A DNA stretch of 8,053 bases, from positions 1 to 8,053 of the forward strand of contig JAHIEP010000003.1 of assembly GCA_018901375.1 (NCBI GenBank), in the 5' to 3' direction. The stretch's first letter is position 1, and each line of letters starts with the position of its first letter. Below are positions 6,822 through 8,053 of this stretch, piece after piece. A program made the position numbers and the translations under genes. The stretch comes from Nanobdellota archaeon (GTDB lineage: Archaea; Nanobdellota; Nanobdellia; Pacearchaeales; GW2011-AR1). The notes below the pieces were generated by a model. The model saw only the letters and a program-made list of their open reading frames with translations, made no database searches and was not told the DNA's origin.

Positions 6822-6866
6822 AAAAAAATTAGACAAAAACTCTTTAAAAACAATCATATCAAAAAA
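6822..6866 (-). terminator. Archaeal-type multi-T terminator of the ribosomal block
   Basis: Directly after the L24e stop, the minus strand has T6 (6861-6866), T5 (6846-6850), T5 (6835-6839) and T7 (6822-6828). Archaeal RNA polymerase commonly terminates at such staggered T-tracts without a hairpin. The tracts precede the gyrB promoter and separate the two operons. Confidence 0.65.
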
Positions 6867-7082
6867 CTATTTCTTATCAGCCTTCGAAGCTGCATACTTA
6901 GCCTTCTCCGCCTTAACAACATCAGACTTCCTAATCCACTTAACCTTCTTAGTCAACCGACCCATCTCCATATTCTTCCGACACTTACTAGAACAAAAAT
7001 GCTTAACAGATGAATCTTTCTGAACCACCGTAGTCCCTCGAGGAAACTCATATTGATTTTTACAAAAACTACAAACCGGCAT
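6867..7082 (-). CDS. rpl24e: Ribosomal protein L24e (eL24)
   Basis: This is a 71-residue large-subunit protein found in archaea and eukaryotes. It starts MPVCSFCKNQYEFPRGT and has the zinc-binding cysteines C4, C7, C30 and C34 (CSFC...CSSKC), then KWIRKSDVVKAE and a lysine-rich end. Length matches archaeal L24e. The start has a strong GGGAGGAGG (7092-7100), 9 nt upstream and inside the 68-residue gene before it. The two coding regions overlap by 14 bp, so translation is probably coupled. The L7Ae, S28e, L24e order is typical of archaea, although here another gene intervenes. Confidence 0.95.
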   Translation of the reverse strand: MPVCSFCKNQYEFPRGTTVVQKDSSVKHFCSSKCRKNMEMGRLTKKVKWIRKSDVVKAEKAKYAASKADKK

Positions 7083-7275
7083 TTTTCAAAGCCTCCTCCC
7101 TAATTACATAAGTAGAACCAATAACCGCAGGACAAATAGAAACATCAACAAAAATAGGAAACGAACTATTAATAACTCTTGTATCTTTTACCCTATAAAC
7201 ATCCCCCGAAGAAAGACAAGTCGCCCTCATTCTATGATTCTCCGAAGCATCCTTAAGACTATATGCTTTCCCCAT
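7069..7275 (-). CDS. Small conserved-looking protein between S28e and L24e, unknown function
   Basis: This is a real-looking 68-residue gene: GAGGGAG (7286-7292) lies 10 nt before the ATG, the frame fills the gap between S28e and L24e, and its end overlaps L24e by 14 bp. I do not recognise it with confidence. It has two cysteines (C20, C48), no membrane segment, and a beta-rich look (MRATCLSSGDVYRV, FPIFVDVSICPAVIG). There is a faint resemblance to bacterial ribosomal protein bL31, in which an ATCxCG-like turn is followed by a VDVCSxCHPFxTG-like strand, but the zinc cysteines are mostly missing. Its position among ribosomal genes suggests a ribosome-linked role, which is inference. Confidence 0.75.
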   Translation of the reverse strand: MGKAYSLKDASENHRMRATCLSSGDVYRVKDTRVINSSFPIFVDVSICPAVIGSTYVIREEALKNAGL

Positions 7276-7310
7276 TATTCAAACACTCCCTCAAATTGCC
7301 CAAATCTCCG

Positions 7311-7342
7311 AAACACCGAAACACCGAAACACCGAAACACCG
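7311..7342. repeat. Four perfect tandem copies of an 8-bp repeat (AAACACCG)
   Basis: AAACACCG occurs four times end to end at 7311, 7319, 7327 and 7335, preceded by a degenerate partial unit ending CTCCG. It fills much of the 85-bp gap between S28e and the 68-residue gene and is not coding. Copy number could vary by slippage. Confidence 0.9.
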
Positions 7343-7361
7343 ATGAAATCTCCGATTTCAT
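7343..7361 (-). terminator. 8-bp hairpin right after the S28e stop
   Basis: ATGAAATC and GATTTCAT pair perfectly across a 3-nt loop. The minus-strand stem begins at the last base of the S28e TAA. No T-tract follows, only the octamer repeat, so termination is doubtful. It may instead pause polymerase or mark an mRNA processing point within the ribosomal operon. Confidence 0.4.
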
Positions 7362-7708
7362 TAATCCTTGCTCCCACGATTTACTCGTTTCCCCATCCGT
7401 CTAGCCTCAATTTCCGTCTCCCTCAACATCAAAATATCCCTCTGCTTTATCGGACCCCTAACATTTCTCCTCATAGACTTTCCTCTATTCTTACCTTGCA
7501 AAATTTTACACTTAACCTGAGTAATCTCACCACGAGTCCCACCTCGACCCATAATAGCTTCAACAATCGCCGGAACAGCACCCTCCTCAGTAAGCTTGTC
7601 AGCTCCTCTCGAACCCGCCTGCTTCTTTTCCTGCTTATTCTCTTGCTTCTTGAGATCCTTCTTCTTAGCGTCTTTCTTCTTAATGTCCTTTTTCTTTTCT
7701 TTCGCCAT
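7361..7708 (-). CDS. rps28e: Ribosomal protein S28e (eS28) with lysine-rich N-terminal extension
   Basis: This small-subunit protein sits near the mRNA exit in archaeal and eukaryotic ribosomes. The S28e core begins at about residue 41 and shows GRGGTRGEITQVKCKIL, RNVRGPI and the diagnostic DILMLRETEIEARR. The whole chain is 115 residues, against roughly 70 for the family. The extra N-terminus is a run of near five-residue units (KKKDI, KKKDA, KKKDL, KKQEN) that is highly charged and probably disordered. No alternative ATG exists inside the extension. Unlike its neighbours, the start has no Shine-Dalgarno at normal spacing, only an A/T-rich leader. It is preceded by L7Ae and followed by the 68-residue gene and L24e. 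Confidence 0.93.
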   Translation of the reverse strand: MAKEKKKDIKKKDAKKKDLKKQENKQEKKQAGSRGADKLTEEGAVPAIVEAIMGRGGTRGEITQVKCKILQGKNRGKSMRRNVRGPIKQRDILMLRETEIEARRMGKRVNRGSKD

Positions 7709-7771
7709 GATTTTTATTTTTTATATCCCGGTACTCTTTGAGCGCCATAATTTTTATTTTTTAATACCCGT
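7703..7771 (-). repeat. Duplicated S28e start region, period 40 bp, creating a short upstream ORF
   Basis: The block at 7703-7732 (start codon plus A/T-rich leader) is repeated almost exactly at 7743-7771, from CGCCAT through the T/A run to CCCGT. The upstream copy also has an ATG, at 7748. It opens a 22-residue frame, out of frame with S28e, that ends at 7680 inside the S28e gene. Neither copy has a Shine-Dalgarno. The distal TATTAAAAAAT could act as a TATA box for S28e with a leader near 30 nt; this is weak inference. Confidence 0.7.
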
Positions 7772-7784
7772 CAAACAACATCTT

Positions 7785-7820
7785 ACTAATGCACTAACAT
7801 ACTAATGCACTAATGCACTA
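7785..7820. repeat. 8-bp tandem repeat (ACTAATGC), about 4.5 units
   Basis: Units start at 7785, 7793, 7801, 7809 and 7817 (last one partial). The second is a variant, ACTAACAT. The repeat abuts and includes the L7Ae stop codon: each minus-strand unit contains TAG, so extra copies would never extend L7Ae. It differs in sequence from the octamer repeat after S28e. Confidence 0.85.
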
Positions 7821-8053
7821 CTCGACCTTGTCGAGTGAAGCTTCGCCTTCTTTAACAACTGCGACAGCTGCGGTCGGTCTATTGATTCCAACTGAAATTC
7901 CTAATTTCTCTTTAGAATCAGCCTCGACAAACTGAATACCTTTCTCCTTACAAAGAATAGGTAAATGCTGTATTAATTCTTTCGGGTCAACATCAGATGC
8001 AACAACGACAAGCTTCGCGACTCCTCGCTCGACCGCCTTCGTAACTTCATTCA
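7818..8053 (-). CDS. rpl7ae: Ribosomal protein L7Ae, 5' end cut by window edge
   Basis: L7Ae binds kink-turn RNA in the archaeal ribosome, in box C/D and H/ACA guide RNPs and in RNase P. The last 77 residues are visible, from NEVTKAVERGVAKLVVVASDVDP through HLPILCKEKGIQFVEADSKEKLG to GINRPTAAVAVVKEGE and a short acidic end. The NEVTKAVERG helix and the LGISVGINRPTA loop are the RNA-contact elements of the family. The start and roughly 40 residues lie beyond the right edge. It leads the S28e/L24e ribosomal block, and its stop lies in an octamer repeat. Confidence 0.96.
   Translation of the reverse strand, partial: NEVTKAVERGVAKLVVVASDVDPKELIQHLPILCKEKGIQFVEADSKEKLGISVGINRPTAAVAVVKEGEASLDKVE

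Noticed and set aside
7343..7820. Plus-strand frames over S28e and possible CRISPR-like repeats
   Set aside because: The frames are antisense to S28e. The repeats are 8 bp with no spacers between units, so they are simple tandem repeats and not a CRISPR array.

Overview
The window reads as archaeal. The right end carries the archaeal/eukaryotic-type ribosomal proteins L7Ae, S28e and L24e in their usual archaeal order. The gyrB promoter looks like an archaeal TATA box, and the L24e gene ends in staggered U-tracts rather than a hairpin plus U-tract. The bacterial-type gyrase genes, very tight gene packing and fairly AT-rich DNA suggest a small-genome lineage such as DPANN (Woesearchaeota/Pacearchaeota-like). 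That placement is inference; no marker here proves it. All genes are on the minus strand, and most have a strong GGGAGG-type Shine-Dalgarno (SD) sequence.

Read in the direction of transcription (right to left), the first block is ribosomal: the end of L7Ae (7818-8053), S28e with a lysine-rich N-terminal extension (7361-7708), an unrecognised 68-residue protein (7069-7275) and L24e (6867-7082). Both gaps beside S28e hold an 8-bp tandem repeat, each of a different sequence. The S28e start region is also duplicated. Several T-tracts end this block.

The second block is a gyrase operon: gyrB (3169-6738), a zinc-ribbon protein (2765-3121), a NYN/LabA-like PIN-fold putative nuclease (2157-2768) and gyrA (1-2160, running off the left edge). 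The last three genes are joined by two 4-bp ATGA stop/start overlaps, which indicates tight translational coupling. The gyrB/zinc-ribbon junction has a perfect 10-bp inverted repeat over the gyrB stop codon and a small hairpin that could hide the next SD. The gyrB promoter has a TATA box flanked by TTTGT...ACAAA inverted repeats.

gyrB contains a 555-residue intein (3580-5244) placed exactly before the TOPRIM TDADVDG motif. It has splicing blocks, a two-motif LAGLIDADG endonuclease and an XRE-like helix-turn-helix inserted between the N-terminal splicing region and the endonuclease. After splicing, the exteins give a 634-residue GyrB. GyrA has the catalytic tyrosine, a GyrA box (so gyrase rather than topoisomerase IV) and an unusual acidic N-terminal tail.

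The most novel aspects are the NYN putative nuclease plus zinc-ribbon protein coupled inside the gyrase operon, the HTH-bearing intein, the small protein between S28e and L24e, and the repeat structures around S28e. No CRISPR, tRNA, rRNA or transposase was seen. No gene-free stretch exceeds about 130 bases.
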